The translations under genes and the position numbers were made by a program. Positions 8,392 through 14,930 of a DNA stretch of 19,840 nucleotides are shown piece by piece. The stretch comes from Mailhella sp. (GTDB lineage Bacteria > Desulfobacterota > Desulfovibrionia > Desulfovibrionales > Desulfovibrionaceae), in assembly GCA_020024815.1 (NCBI GenBank), contig JAHHTE010000018.1:1-19840 (forward strand). Reading direction: 5' to 3'. Each line of letters begins with the position of its first letter. Position 1 is the stretch's first letter. The notes beneath the pieces are model-generated. The model did no database searches. It was not told where the DNA came from and worked only from the letters and a program-made list of their open reading frames with translations.

Positions 8392-8421
8392 TATCAGTGT
8401 ATTTTAATTAAGTTATACCCC

Positions 8422-8459
8422 TTAGGGGGAAAACTTTTTATAAAAAATTTTCCCCCTAA
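8422..8459. repeat. Long intergenic palindrome between leuA and leuC
   Basis: TTAGGGGGAAAA (8422-8433) pairs perfectly with TTTTCCCCCTAA (8448-8459); the interior also pairs (CTTTTT with AAAAAA around TA), giving an almost continuous stem. No T-tract follows, so it is a poor classical terminator. Flanking runs of C (8418-8421 and 8462-8466) give further pairing options with the G-runs. The left arm is repeated at the far end of the window (19820-19840) with 19 of 21 bases identical, which marks it as a member of a dispersed family. It could protect mRNA 3' ends, as REP-type elements do. Confidence 0.75.
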
Positions 8460-8623
8460 TACCCCCTTACAAAAATTTTAAATAAAAAATTTAAAAACAA
8501 TCTTTCACAAAATAGACAGTTTGTTATTTATAGCGTATTTATATGGCGGGGAACAGAAAAAAATGTTTCCCTATACCTATAAATACCACGTTCCTACTAA
8601 CGAGCTATCAAAAGGAGAAAATA

Positions 8624-9883
8624 ATGGCTCATACCCTTGCTCAAAAGATTTTGCAAATGCACACTGACGAAGAAATTCGTGAGGCTAATCAAATTGTACG
8701 TTGTAAAGTAGATTTTGTTCTTGCAAATGATATTACTTCCCCACTTGCAATTAAATCCTTTAGACAAATGGGAGCAAAAGATGTTTTTGATAAAGACAGA
8801 ATTGCTCTAGTTATGGACCATTTTACTCCACAAAAGGATATTGACTCTGCCAACCAAGTAAAAGGCACTCGTGAATTTGCACGTGAATATAATATTACCC
8901 ACTATTATGAAGGTGGTGAAGCTGGTGTTGAACACGCATTATTACCAGAAAAAGGTCTTGTAAAACCAGGTTACATTGTTGTAGGAGCAGATAGCCATAC
9001 TTGCACCTATGGAGGACTTGGAGCTTTTGCTACTGGTATGGGCAGTACTGATATTGCAGGAGCAATGGCTCTTGGTGATACATGGTTTAAAGTTCCACCT
9101 ACCATTCGTGTAACATTTAACGGTACATTACCACAATATGTTGGAGGTAAAGACCTTATTCTTACTACCATTGGAAAAATTGGTGTTGACGGAGCATTAT
9201 ATAAAGCTCTTGAATTTGACGGTACAGCCATTGAAAATTTATCTGTTGAAGGCAGACTTACAATGGCAAATATGGCTATTGAGGCTGGTGGTAAAGTAGG
9301 TTTATTTGCCTCTGATGATAAAACAGTAGAATACTGTAAAGCACATAATAACCCTAATCCTATCAAAATTGCTGCTGATAAAGGAGCAACATACGAACAA
9401 GAACTTGTTTTTGATGTAAATAATATGGAACCAGTTGTTGCTTGTCCACATTTACCTGAAAACGTAAAACCTGTTTCTGAAGTTAGTGAGCTTACCATTA
9501 ACCAAGTTATTATTGGTTCTTGTACTAATGGTCGTTTAAGTGATTTACGCGAAGCAGCAGAAATTCTTAAAGGCAGAAAAGTGGCTAAAGATGTACGCTG
9601 TATTATTTTACCAGCTACCCCAACAATATGGAAACAAGCAATGAAAGAAGGCTTACTTGAAATTTTCATGGACGCTGGTTGTGTTGTTGGACCTGCTACT
9701 TGTGGACCTTGTCTTGGTGGACACATGGGAATTTTAGCAGACGGTGAACGTTCTATTGCTACCACAAACCGAAACTTTAAAGGTCGTATGGGTAGCCTTC
9801 AATCTGAAGTATATCTTTCAAATCCTGCTGTTGCTGCTGCAAGTGCTGTACTTGGCGTAATTGGCAGTCCAAAAGCTTTATAA
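8624..9883 (+). CDS. leuC: 3-isopropylmalate dehydratase, large subunit
   Basis: Large, iron-sulfur-carrying subunit of isopropylmalate isomerase; with LeuD it interconverts 2- and 3-isopropylmalate. The 419-residue product has the aconitase-family motifs GADSHTCTYG and IGSCTNGR, with the [4Fe-4S] cysteines at Cys300, Cys360 and Cys363 (the last two in CGPCLGGHMG). Length fits the shorter LeuC type found in archaea and many anaerobes, rather than the ~466-residue E. coli form. The ATG at 8624 is chosen because AAAGGAG lies just upstream and the protein then begins MAHTLAQKIL as in relatives; an ATG at 8543 is in frame, but its 27 extra residues look like untranslated leader. leuD follows after 12 bases. 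The 5' leader has a small hairpin (GGGGAACA 8548-8555 with TGTTTCCC 8564-8571) of unknown meaning. Confidence 0.97.
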   Translation: MAHTLAQKILQMHTDEEIREANQIVRCKVDFVLANDITSPLAIKSFRQMGAKDVFDKDRIALVMDHFTPQKDIDSANQVKGTREFAREYNITHYYEGGEAGVEHALLPEKGLVKPGYIVVGADSHTCTYGGLGAFATGMGSTDIAGAMALGDTWFKVPPTIRVTFNGTLPQYVGGKDLILTTIGKIGVDGALYKALEFDGTAIENLSVEGRLTMANMAIEAGGKVGLFASDDKTVEYCKAHNNPNPIKIAADKGATYEQELVFDVNNMEPVVACPHLPENVKPVSEVSELTINQVIIGSCTNGRLSDLREAAEILKGRKVAKDVRCIILPATPTIWKQAMKEGLLEIFMDAGCVVGPATCGPCLGGHMGILADGERSIATTNRNFKGRMGSLQSEVYLSNPAVAAASAVLGVIGSPKAL

Positions 9884-9895
9884 GAGAGGAAAACA

Positions 9896-10384
9896 ATGAA
9901 ATATCAAGGTACTACACATAAAGTTGGCGATCATATTGATACAGACGCTATTATTCCAGCTCGTTTCCTCGTTACTACTGACGCAAAAAAACTTGGTGAA
10001 AGCTGTATGGAAGGCCTAGAGCCAAATTGGATACAACGCGTTTCTAATGGGGACATTATGGTAGCAGGTCGTAACTTTGGTTGCGGTTCTTCTCGTGAAC
10101 ACGCTCCAGTTGCTATTGTAGGTGCTGGTATGCCTATCGTTATTGCTCATAGTTTTGCACGTATTTTCTATCGCAATAGTTTTAATATGGGCTTACTTCT
10201 TCTTGAAATTGGCGATGATGTAGATAAAATTAATGATGGTGATAAAGTAGAAGTTGATACCGACACAGGTATTATACGTAACCTTACCACTGGAGTAGAA
10301 ATTCCTTTCCCACCTCTTCCACCTTCTATGCAAGATTTACTAAAACGTGGTGGTCTTATCCCTTACGTTCAAAGCAGATTATAA
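9896..10384 (+). CDS. leuD: 3-isopropylmalate dehydratase, small subunit
   Basis: Small subunit that completes the isopropylmalate isomerase with LeuC and shapes substrate specificity. The 162-residue protein is the short type that pairs with the short LeuC. It shows DTDAIIPARFL near the N-terminus and GRNFGCGSSREHAP (about residues 58-71), the swivel-domain substrate loop, followed by IAHSFARIFYRNSFNMG. GAGAGG just upstream of the ATG is the ribosome site; the 12-base gap to leuC indicates one transcript. leuB, which would complete the pathway, does not follow; instead the gene is closed by a terminator and faces groL. Confidence 0.97.
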   Translation: MKYQGTTHKVGDHIDTDAIIPARFLVTTDAKKLGESCMEGLEPNWIQRVSNGDIMVAGRNFGCGSSREHAPVAIVGAGMPIVIAHSFARIFYRNSFNMGLLLLEIGDDVDKINDGDKVEVDTDTGIIRNLTTGVEIPFPPLPPSMQDLLKRGGLIPYVQSRL

Positions 10385-10399
10385 AAATTTTTATTTTTT

Positions 10400-10435
10400 A
10401 TGAGAGGAGAACTTTTGAAAAAGTTCCCCTCTCAT
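10400..10435. repeat. Dispersed intergenic palindrome, best-preserved G/A type copy
   Basis: ATGAGAGG (10400-10407) pairs with CCTCTCAT (10428-10435) and GAACTTTT (10409-10416) with AAAAGTTC (10419-10426); a single A/C mismatch separates the two blocks, giving a stem of 17 positions with a tight GA centre. It begins 16 bases after the leuD stop. Its half-sequence recurs at 51-75 and, degraded, at 14900-14920, so it is a repeat and not only a local terminator. Confidence 0.75.
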
Positions 10436-10460
10436 ACTCTACCCTCAAAACTTTTTAATC

Positions 10461-10498
10461 CAAAAGCTCTTTTGCCTACAAAAGAGCTTTTGTTTTTT
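10461..10498 (+). terminator. Rho-independent terminator of leuC-leuD
   Basis: CAAAAGCTCTTTTG (10461-10474) pairs over 14 positions with CAAAAGAGCTTTTG (10479-10492), loop CCTA, followed by six T. The core CTCTTTTGC..ACAAAAGAG is shared with the terminator at 14799-14830. Confidence 0.88.
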
Positions 10499-10587
10499 CT
10501 GCATAATAAAAAAGTTGTTCTAATATCAAAAATAAATAATTTATTGATTTTTTTGAGAGATAATACTTTTTAATCATGCCCTAAAAT

Positions 10588-10625
10588 AGGCACATTTATT
10601 GAAATTTAGTTCAATAAATGTGCCT
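10588..10625. repeat. Perfect 16-bp stem with 6-base loop
   Basis: AGGCACATTTATTGAA (10588-10603) is the exact reverse complement of TTCAATAAATGTGCCT (10610-10625), loop ATTTAG. Flanking AATC (10572-10575) and GATT (10626-10629) could extend the stem past an asymmetric bulge. No T-tract follows on either strand, so it is not a standard terminator. It could be a small-RNA structure, a protein-binding palindrome or a remnant of a small mobile repeat; nothing decides between them here. Confidence 0.7.
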
Positions 10626-10637
10626 GATTGAGGGAGC

Positions 10638-10660
10638 TTGGGGGAAATCATTTCCCCCAA
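10638..10660. repeat. Perfect 11-bp G/C-rich palindrome
   Basis: TTGGGGGAAAT (10638-10648) and ATTTCCCCCAA (10650-10660) are exact complements with one central C (in practice a TCA-type loop). It looks like a shortened member of the GGGGGAAA...TTTCCCCC family seen at 8422-8459. It sits 12 bases after the previous hairpin; the run of A after it gives no terminator T-tract on the plus strand. Confidence 0.65.
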
Positions 10661-10710
10661 AAAAATTAATTGGACAATACCCTATATTATTTTTCATAAA
10701 TAATGGACAA

Positions 10711-10738
10711 AAAAAAGCACCGATTTCTCGGTGCTTTT
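10711..10738 (-). terminator. Rho-independent terminator of groES-groL
   Basis: Read on the minus strand: AAAAGCACCGA, loop GAAA, TCGGTGCTTTT and further T. The arms are 10728-10738 and 10713-10723 in window coordinates. It starts 38 bases after the groL stop. The A/T flanks make it symmetrical, so it may also stop plus-strand transcription. Confidence 0.9.
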
Positions 10739-10775
10739 CGTATTTATACAGCTAAGAGCAATAGCTAAATGTATC

Positions 10776-12422
10776 TTAGTACATTCCGCCCATGCCACCC
10801 ATGCCGCCACCCATTGGAGGCATAGCAGGAGCTGGTTCAGCTTTTTTTGGAGCTTCAGCAATAGCACAATCAGTTGTGAGGAGAAGTCCTGCAACAGAAG
10901 CAGCGTGTTGGAGAGCAAAACGAGTTACTTGTTTTGGATCAATAACACCAGCTTTTAAGAGGTCTTCATATTCACCAGAAGCAGCGTTGAAACCAAAGCC
11001 GTCTTTTCCAGAACGTACTTTTTCAACAACAACAGAACCTTCAAAACCAGCATTAGCTGCTATTTGACGAAGTGGTTCTTCAATAGCACGACGGATAATA
11101 TTTACACCAGCAGCTTCATCATCATCAGCAAGTTTAAGATCATCAAGAGCTTTGCTTGCACGGATAAATGCAGTACCACCACCAGGAACAATACCTTCAG
11201 CAACAGCAGCACGAGTTGCGTTTAATGCGTCTTCTACACGGTCTTTCTTTTCTTTCATTTCAACTTCAGTAGCAGCACCAACTTTAATAACAGCTACGCC
11301 ACCAACGAGTTTTGCAAGACGTTCTTGGAGTTTTTCACGGTCATAATCAGATTCAGACTCTTCGATTTGACCACGAATTTGTTTTACACGTGCTTTAATG
11401 TCTTCTGCTTTACCTTGACCGTCAACAATAACAGTATTGTCTTTGTCAATACGAACAGTCTTACAAGTACCAAGATCAGCAAGAGTCATATTTTCAAGTT
11501 TGATACCCATTTCTTCAGAAACAACAGTACCACCAGTAAGAATAGCAATGTCTTGGAGCATAGCTTTACGGCGATCACCAAAACCAGGAGCTTTTACAGC
11601 TGCAACTTGGATTGTACCACGAAGACGGTTAACAACTAAAGTAGCAAGAGCTTCGCCTTCAATATCTTCAGCAATGATAAGAAGTGGACGGTTCATTTTT
11701 GCAACTTGTTCAAGCACTGGGAGCATATCTTTCATGCTAGAAATTTTCTTTTCTTGTAAAAGAATGTATGGATTTTCAAGTTCGCAAATAAGTTTTTCAG
11801 TATCAGTTACAAAGTAAGGAGAGAGGTAACCACGATCAAATTGCATACCTTCAACAGTATCAAGGGTTGTTTCTAAGCCTTTAGCTTCTTCAACAGTAAT
11901 AACACCTTCTTTACCAACTTTACCCATAGCTTCTGCAATAATGTTACCAATAGTAGCATCAGAGTTAGCAGAAATAGTACCTATTTGAGCAATTTCTTTT
12001 TGATCGCGAGTAGGTTTTGCAATGTTGCCAAGTTCAGCAGTAACAGCTTCAACAGCTTTATCAATACCACGTTTAATTGGCATTGGGTTACGACCAGCAG
12101 CAACAAGTTTTACACCTTCATGGTAAATAGCTTGAGCTAAAATAGTAGCAGTAGTAGTACCATCACCAGCTGCTTCGTTAGTTCTAGATGCAACATCACG
12201 AACAAGTTGTGCACCCATATTTTCAAATTTATCTTCTAATTCAATTTCTTTTGCAACAGAAACACCGTCTTTTGTGATAACTGGAGCACCATAAGATTTT
12301 TCAATAAGAACGTTACGACCTTTTGGTCCTAAAGTAACTTTAACAGCGTTAGCAAGTTTATCAACACCTGCAGCTAAACGTTCACGAGCTTTTGCGTCAA
12401 AAATGATTTCTTTAGCGGACAT
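10776..12422 (-). CDS. groL: Chaperonin GroEL (60 kDa)
   Basis: Cytoplasmic ATP-driven folding machine that forms two seven-membered rings capped by GroES. The 548-residue length equals that of E. coli GroEL. Key elements are in register: the nucleotide-binding VTLGPKGRNV (residues 29-38), Asp87 in GDGTTTAT, the apical-domain KAPGFGDRRKAML and the ARVDDAL-type catalytic region here written DRVEDALNATRAAV before EGIVPGGG. The C-terminus is the flexible Gly-Gly-Met tail, here ending in Tyr. The ribosome site TTAGGAG precedes the ATG on the minus strand. groES lies 30 bases upstream, and a strong terminator follows. The four independent long open frames on the opposite strand are shadows caused by its biased codon use. 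Confidence 0.98.
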   Translation of the reverse strand: MSAKEIIFDAKARERLAAGVDKLANAVKVTLGPKGRNVLIEKSYGAPVITKDGVSVAKEIELEDKFENMGAQLVRDVASRTNEAAGDGTTTATILAQAIYHEGVKLVAAGRNPMPIKRGIDKAVEAVTAELGNIAKPTRDQKEIAQIGTISANSDATIGNIIAEAMGKVGKEGVITVEEAKGLETTLDTVEGMQFDRGYLSPYFVTDTEKLICELENPYILLQEKKISSMKDMLPVLEQVAKMNRPLLIIAEDIEGEALATLVVNRLRGTIQVAAVKAPGFGDRRKAMLQDIAILTGGTVVSEEMGIKLENMTLADLGTCKTVRIDKDNTVIVDGQGKAEDIKARVKQIRGQIEESESDYDREKLQERLAKLVGGVAVIKVGAATEVEMKEKKDRVEDALNATRAAVAEGIVPGGGTAFIRASKALDDLKLADDDEAAGVNIIRRAIEEPLRQIAANAGFEGSVVVEKVRSGKDGFGFNAASGEYEDLLKAGVIDPKQVTRFALQHAASVAGLLLTTDCAIAEAPKKAEPAPAMPPMGGGMGGMGGMY

Positions 12423-12452
12423 TATATTAACTCCTAAAATTTATAACAAAAA

Positions 12453-12740
12453 TTAAGCAAGAACTGCTAAAATATCTTCTTCACGCATAACAAGATGTTC
12501 TACGCCGTCAATTTTAATATCAGTACCAGCATATTTACCAAAGAGAACGATGTCGCCTTTTTTTACTTCAAGTGGAACACGAGTGCCATTATCTAAAAGT
12601 CTGCCAGAACCAACAGCGATAACTTCGCCTTTAGATGGTTTTTCTTTTGCAGATTCAGGAATAAAAAGACCACCAGCAGTTTTTTCTTCTGTGTCTACGC
12701 GTTTAATAAGCACACGGTCGTTAAGTGGTTTAAAACTCAT
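12453..12740 (-). CDS. groES: Co-chaperonin GroES (10 kDa)
   Basis: Lid of the GroEL cage. The 95-residue sequence starts MSFKPLNDRVLIKR, then has the mobile loop that touches GroEL (about residues 17-33, EEKTAGGLFIPESAKEK), and SKGEVIAVG, KKGDIVLFGKYAGTDIK and the C-terminal MREEDILAV, all typical. A strong GGAGG site lies 10 bases before the ATG on the minus strand. It forms the usual groES-groL operon. The upstream gap (12741-12992) shows no CIRCE element, so HrcA control is not supported by the sequence seen here. Confidence 0.98.
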   Translation of the reverse strand: MSFKPLNDRVLIKRVDTEEKTAGGLFIPESAKEKPSKGEVIAVGSGRLLDNGTRVPLEVKKGDIVLFGKYAGTDIKIDGVEHLVMREEDILAVLA

Positions 12741-12992
12741 GGAAACATATCCTCCAAAAAAATGGTTCTATAATTTTTTTATATTTGTTTCTCTAACAAA
12801 CAATATATAAATAAAACTTATTTTCACTTTGAAAAGGGGTAAAAGCTAAATTTTCTTAATATTTTTTCAATTTTTAATTTTAATTCTATTAATTCTATAC
12901 GTTATATTTTAAAATTTTTTTCATTTTTTTAATAGTTTGCTTTAAAATTGAAATAGAGATATAAATAACAAATCATTTTAGAGTGAGTAAAC
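12741..12992. promoter_or_regulatory. Divergent control region of groES and the membrane-protein gene
   Basis: 252 very AT-rich bases between divergent genes. No CIRCE (TTAGCACTC-N9-GAGTGCTAA) and no convincing sigma-32 promoter (CTTGAAA...CCCCAT) is visible; the nearest thing is CCCCTTTTCAAAG at 12827-12839 on the minus strand, without a partner box. An imperfect inverted repeat, ATATTTGTTT (12781-12790) with AAACAATAT (12798-12806), lies in the groES leader and could be an operator or an mRNA hairpin. Many A/T hexamers make sigma-70 boxes for groES undecidable. Confidence 0.4.
12937..12965 (+). promoter_or_regulatory. Candidate promoter for the membrane protein/peptidase pair
   Basis: TTGCTT (12937-12942; three of six at -35) and TATAAA (12960-12965; five of six at -10) are 17 bases apart. 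The GTG start at 12993 lies 27 bases further on, leaving a short leader containing GAGTGAG as ribosome site. Confidence 0.4.
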
Positions 12993-13913
12993 GTGAACAA
13001 TTTTCTTATATCATGTAAAAATGCAGGAAAATTCTTTTTTCTTTGGCTACTATTTCTTGTAGTAGGTAGTCTTATCACTACATTTCTTTTCAATACACTT
13101 TTATTTCTTTTCCATTATCCCAATAGTATTGATAAAACTTTTAATAATCCCCTTCTTATTCTTATTCCTTCTGTTTTTTTATGTTTTTCCATACCAAGTC
13201 TTATTACGTTAAGTATTCATAAAAAATTTTCCTATAAAAAACGTTTTGCCATGTTATTAGAAAGTCATGGTTTTTTCTTTTTTGTGCAATTACTTTTTTG
13301 GTGTTTTTTTGCTTATTATGGAATTGAAATAACTAAAACAATTCTTGAATTTGCCTCAAGTACGAGTAAAACAACACAATCTATGGCAGAAATTTTTCTA
13401 CCTATTATTACATTAAATCTTCTTCCTTTTTTAAGTATGTTTTTTATTTGGGTTTCTATTAAAATTAGTTTTATTATTCTTATAGATGAAGAAAAAAATT
13501 TACCACAAGAATTTATTTTTTCAAATGAACAAGAAATTTACTTTACTTCACCCAAAATTATTACGGCGTTTTCTTTATTAGAAATTTGTAATATTCTAAC
13601 ATTACTTCTTGTTCTTTTACTCTTTTTACCTACAAATGCTTTTTATAATATTGTTGAATACTTACCAACAATTACTTCTAATCCTAACTTTTTTCTATTT
13701 TGCTTTATTCAATATTTTCTTGTTAATATTGATAAAAAAGAAAAACGCATACAATTTATTTATACAGGAATAATTATTTCAACACTTTTTTATATTTTTG
13801 TACTTATACTTGAAAGTTTTCTGTGGCAGCTACTCTTTACAGGATTTTATGCAACACAACTTTTTGCATATTATCAACTCATTCGTTATGGGAAAAATTA
13901 TTTTAACCAATGA
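12993..13913 (+). CDS. Polytopic membrane protein of unknown function
   Basis: 306 residues, not recognised. Hydrophobic stretches at about 14-40, 53-74, 93-112, 134-164, 189-213, 231-245 and 255-295 suggest seven or eight membrane helices, unusually rich in Phe, Leu and Ile. A cytoplasm-like charged loop DEEKNLPQEFIFSNEQE (about 165-181) and a KKEKR patch (248-252) break the helices. No transporter, kinase or enzyme motif is visible. The GTG start at 12993 has GAGTGAG a few bases upstream; no earlier start is supported. The stop overlaps the next gene's ATG (ATGA, 13910-13913), so the product is probably made together with the DUF45-type metallopeptidase, which suggests a shared membrane-linked task. 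The function is open. Confidence 0.8.
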   Translation: MNNFLISCKNAGKFFFLWLLFLVVGSLITTFLFNTLLFLFHYPNSIDKTFNNPLLILIPSVFLCFSIPSLITLSIHKKFSYKKRFAMLLESHGFFFFVQLLFWCFFAYYGIEITKTILEFASSTSKTTQSMAEIFLPIITLNLLPFLSMFFIWVSIKISFIILIDEEKNLPQEFIFSNEQEIYFTSPKIITAFSLLEICNILTLLLVLLLFLPTNAFYNIVEYLPTITSNPNFFLFCFIQYFLVNIDKKEKRIQFIYTGIIISTLFYIFVLILESFLWQLLFTGFYATQLFAYYQLIRYGKNYFNQ

Positions 13914-14773
13914 AAACCATAACCCAATCTTTTAGTTATCAAAATAAAGAATATTCGTATGTTGTTATTTTAGATAACTATAAAACTGTTCGTATTCGTG
14001 TAAAAAAAGATATTGGCATTGAAATAAAAATGCCCAAATCCTATCCTCTTAACTATGCAAAAAAAGCTCTACTTTCGCATATAGATTGGATAAATGAAAA
14101 ACTTGAGCTTTTACAAACATATCAAAATCAATTACCAAAATCAGAAAAAGATGAAATTTTTTGTTTTGGCAAACAGTTTATTACAAAACCAATACATAAA
14201 AAAATGGCTGTAATGGAAAAAATATCTTTTACAGGCACACCATTTTATTTTAATACGCATACACTTTTCACAAAAGCTATTGCCATATTACAAACAAGTT
14301 CACCAAATATTCGCCTTTCTGCAACAGAAATTTTTGTTGAATGTAAAAATGAAAAAGAATTATTACAAAAACTTTCCTCTTGGCGATCAAAAACTGCGGA
14401 ACAATTTCTTTCTTACTATTATACTATGCTTTGGCAAATTTTTTCTGAAAAAATGCAAGTACATGTGCCACGCTTAGGTATAAAAACGCATTTTCATCAA
14501 ACAATGCCTTACTTACAAATACGCACTTGCAAACGTGTTTTTGGGTCATGTAAAATTTCTAGAAAAGATTTTACTTGTTCTATTATGCTTTCACGACATT
14601 TAATGGGTTTACCTTTAGAATATATTGAATTTGTTATTTTACATGAATTTTGCCATTTAATTTTTCCTAATCACTCCCCTAATTTTTACGCTCTTTTTGA
14701 TTTACTTCTTCCAAATCATAAAATCTTACGACAAGCCATTATCCAATGGAGTAAAACCCATAATACATTTTAA
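13910..14773 (+). CDS. YgjP/DUF45-type zinc metallopeptidase
   Basis: Putative zinc-dependent peptidase of 287 residues, related to the YgjP/DUF45 group (WLM/SprT-like). The N-terminal part (YSYVVILDNYKTVRIRV, IEIKMPKSYP, IDWINEKL) matches the beta-rich lead of that family; the C-terminal part has the hallmark VFGSCKIS, MLSRHLMGLP, EYIEFVILHEFCHL and NHSPNFYALF. The zinc site HExxH is His245-Glu246-Phe-Cys-His249, with His255 of NHS as the likely third ligand, so the active site is complete. The protein is longer than many relatives (about 230) because of an extra stretch around residues 95-140. No signal peptide or membrane helix is seen, so it should be cytoplasmic. It overlaps the preceding membrane-protein gene by four bases (ATGA). 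A terminator follows at 14799. Substrate unknown. Confidence 0.88.
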   Translation: MKTITQSFSYQNKEYSYVVILDNYKTVRIRVKKDIGIEIKMPKSYPLNYAKKALLSHIDWINEKLELLQTYQNQLPKSEKDEIFCFGKQFITKPIHKKMAVMEKISFTGTPFYFNTHTLFTKAIAILQTSSPNIRLSATEIFVECKNEKELLQKLSSWRSKTAEQFLSYYYTMLWQIFSEKMQVHVPRLGIKTHFHQTMPYLQIRTCKRVFGSCKISRKDFTCSIMLSRHLMGLPLEYIEFVILHEFCHLIFPNHSPNFYALFDLLLPNHKILRQAIIQWSKTHNTF

Positions 14774-14798
14774 TTAACTTGTATTTTAATACGAAAAT

Positions 14799-14830
14799 AA
14801 AAAACTCTTTTGCACACAAAAGAGTTTTTT
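14799..14830. terminator. Bidirectional terminator between the peptidase gene and dus
   Basis: AAAAAACTCTTTTG (14799-14812) and CAAAAGAGTTTTTT (14817-14830) are exact complements with loop CACA; both strands gain a T-tract. It sits between convergent genes and can serve both. The core CTCTTTTGC..ACAAAAGAG matches the leuD terminator at 10461. Confidence 0.88.
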
Positions 14831-14845
14831 ATTAAAAAGTTTTAT

Positions 14846-14920
14846 GGGGAAAGTTTGCGAAGATAGAGAATTTACAAAAATAGAAAGTTTGCGAAAAAAA
14901 CTTTTTTAAAAGTTCTCCTC
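14846..14920. repeat. Decayed palindrome region with a 13-base direct repeat
   Basis: GAAAGTTTGCGAA occurs at 14849-14861 and again at 14883-14895, 34 bases apart. To the right, AACTTTT and AAAAGTT (14900-14915) are paired arms followed by CTCCTC, the same half-pattern as the palindromes at 51 and 10400. GGGG at 14846-14849 may be what is left of the other arm. It looks like a degraded or rearranged member of that family. Confidence 0.45.
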
Positions 14921-14930
14921 GAAAAAAAAA

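Larger units (their letters stand above)
10385..10775. other. 391-base convergent gap rich in hairpins
   Basis: No coding region is convincing here. From left to right it holds a 17-bp imperfect palindrome (10400-10435), the leuD terminator (10461-10498), an AT-rich stretch with nothing I can name (10499-10570), a perfect 16-bp hairpin (10588-10625), a perfect 11-bp G/C-capped hairpin (10638-10660), and the groL terminator on the other strand (10711-10738). Each is listed separately. Confidence 0.85.

Noticed and set aside
8392..8623. T-box or leucine riboswitch before leuC
   Set aside because: No TGGTACCGCG-type T-box core and no following terminator; ACCACG near 8587 is only a short coincidental match.
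8543..8623. N-terminal extension of LeuC from the ATG at 8543
   Set aside because: The 27 added residues are unlike any LeuC N-terminus and the ATG at 8624 has AAAGGAG at the right distance.
9007..9765. 252-codon open frame opposite leuC
   Set aside because: It lies wholly inside leuC, which has intact iron-sulfur motifs; the antisense frame has no ribosome site and a low-complexity composition.
10792..11817. Several open frames opposite groL
   Set aside because: They mirror the strong codon bias of groL and show no start signals or recognisable domains.
12741..12992. CIRCE element upstream of groES
   Set aside because: The TTAGCACTC-N9-GAGTGCTAA pattern is not present on either strand, and the inverted repeat that is present does not resemble it.
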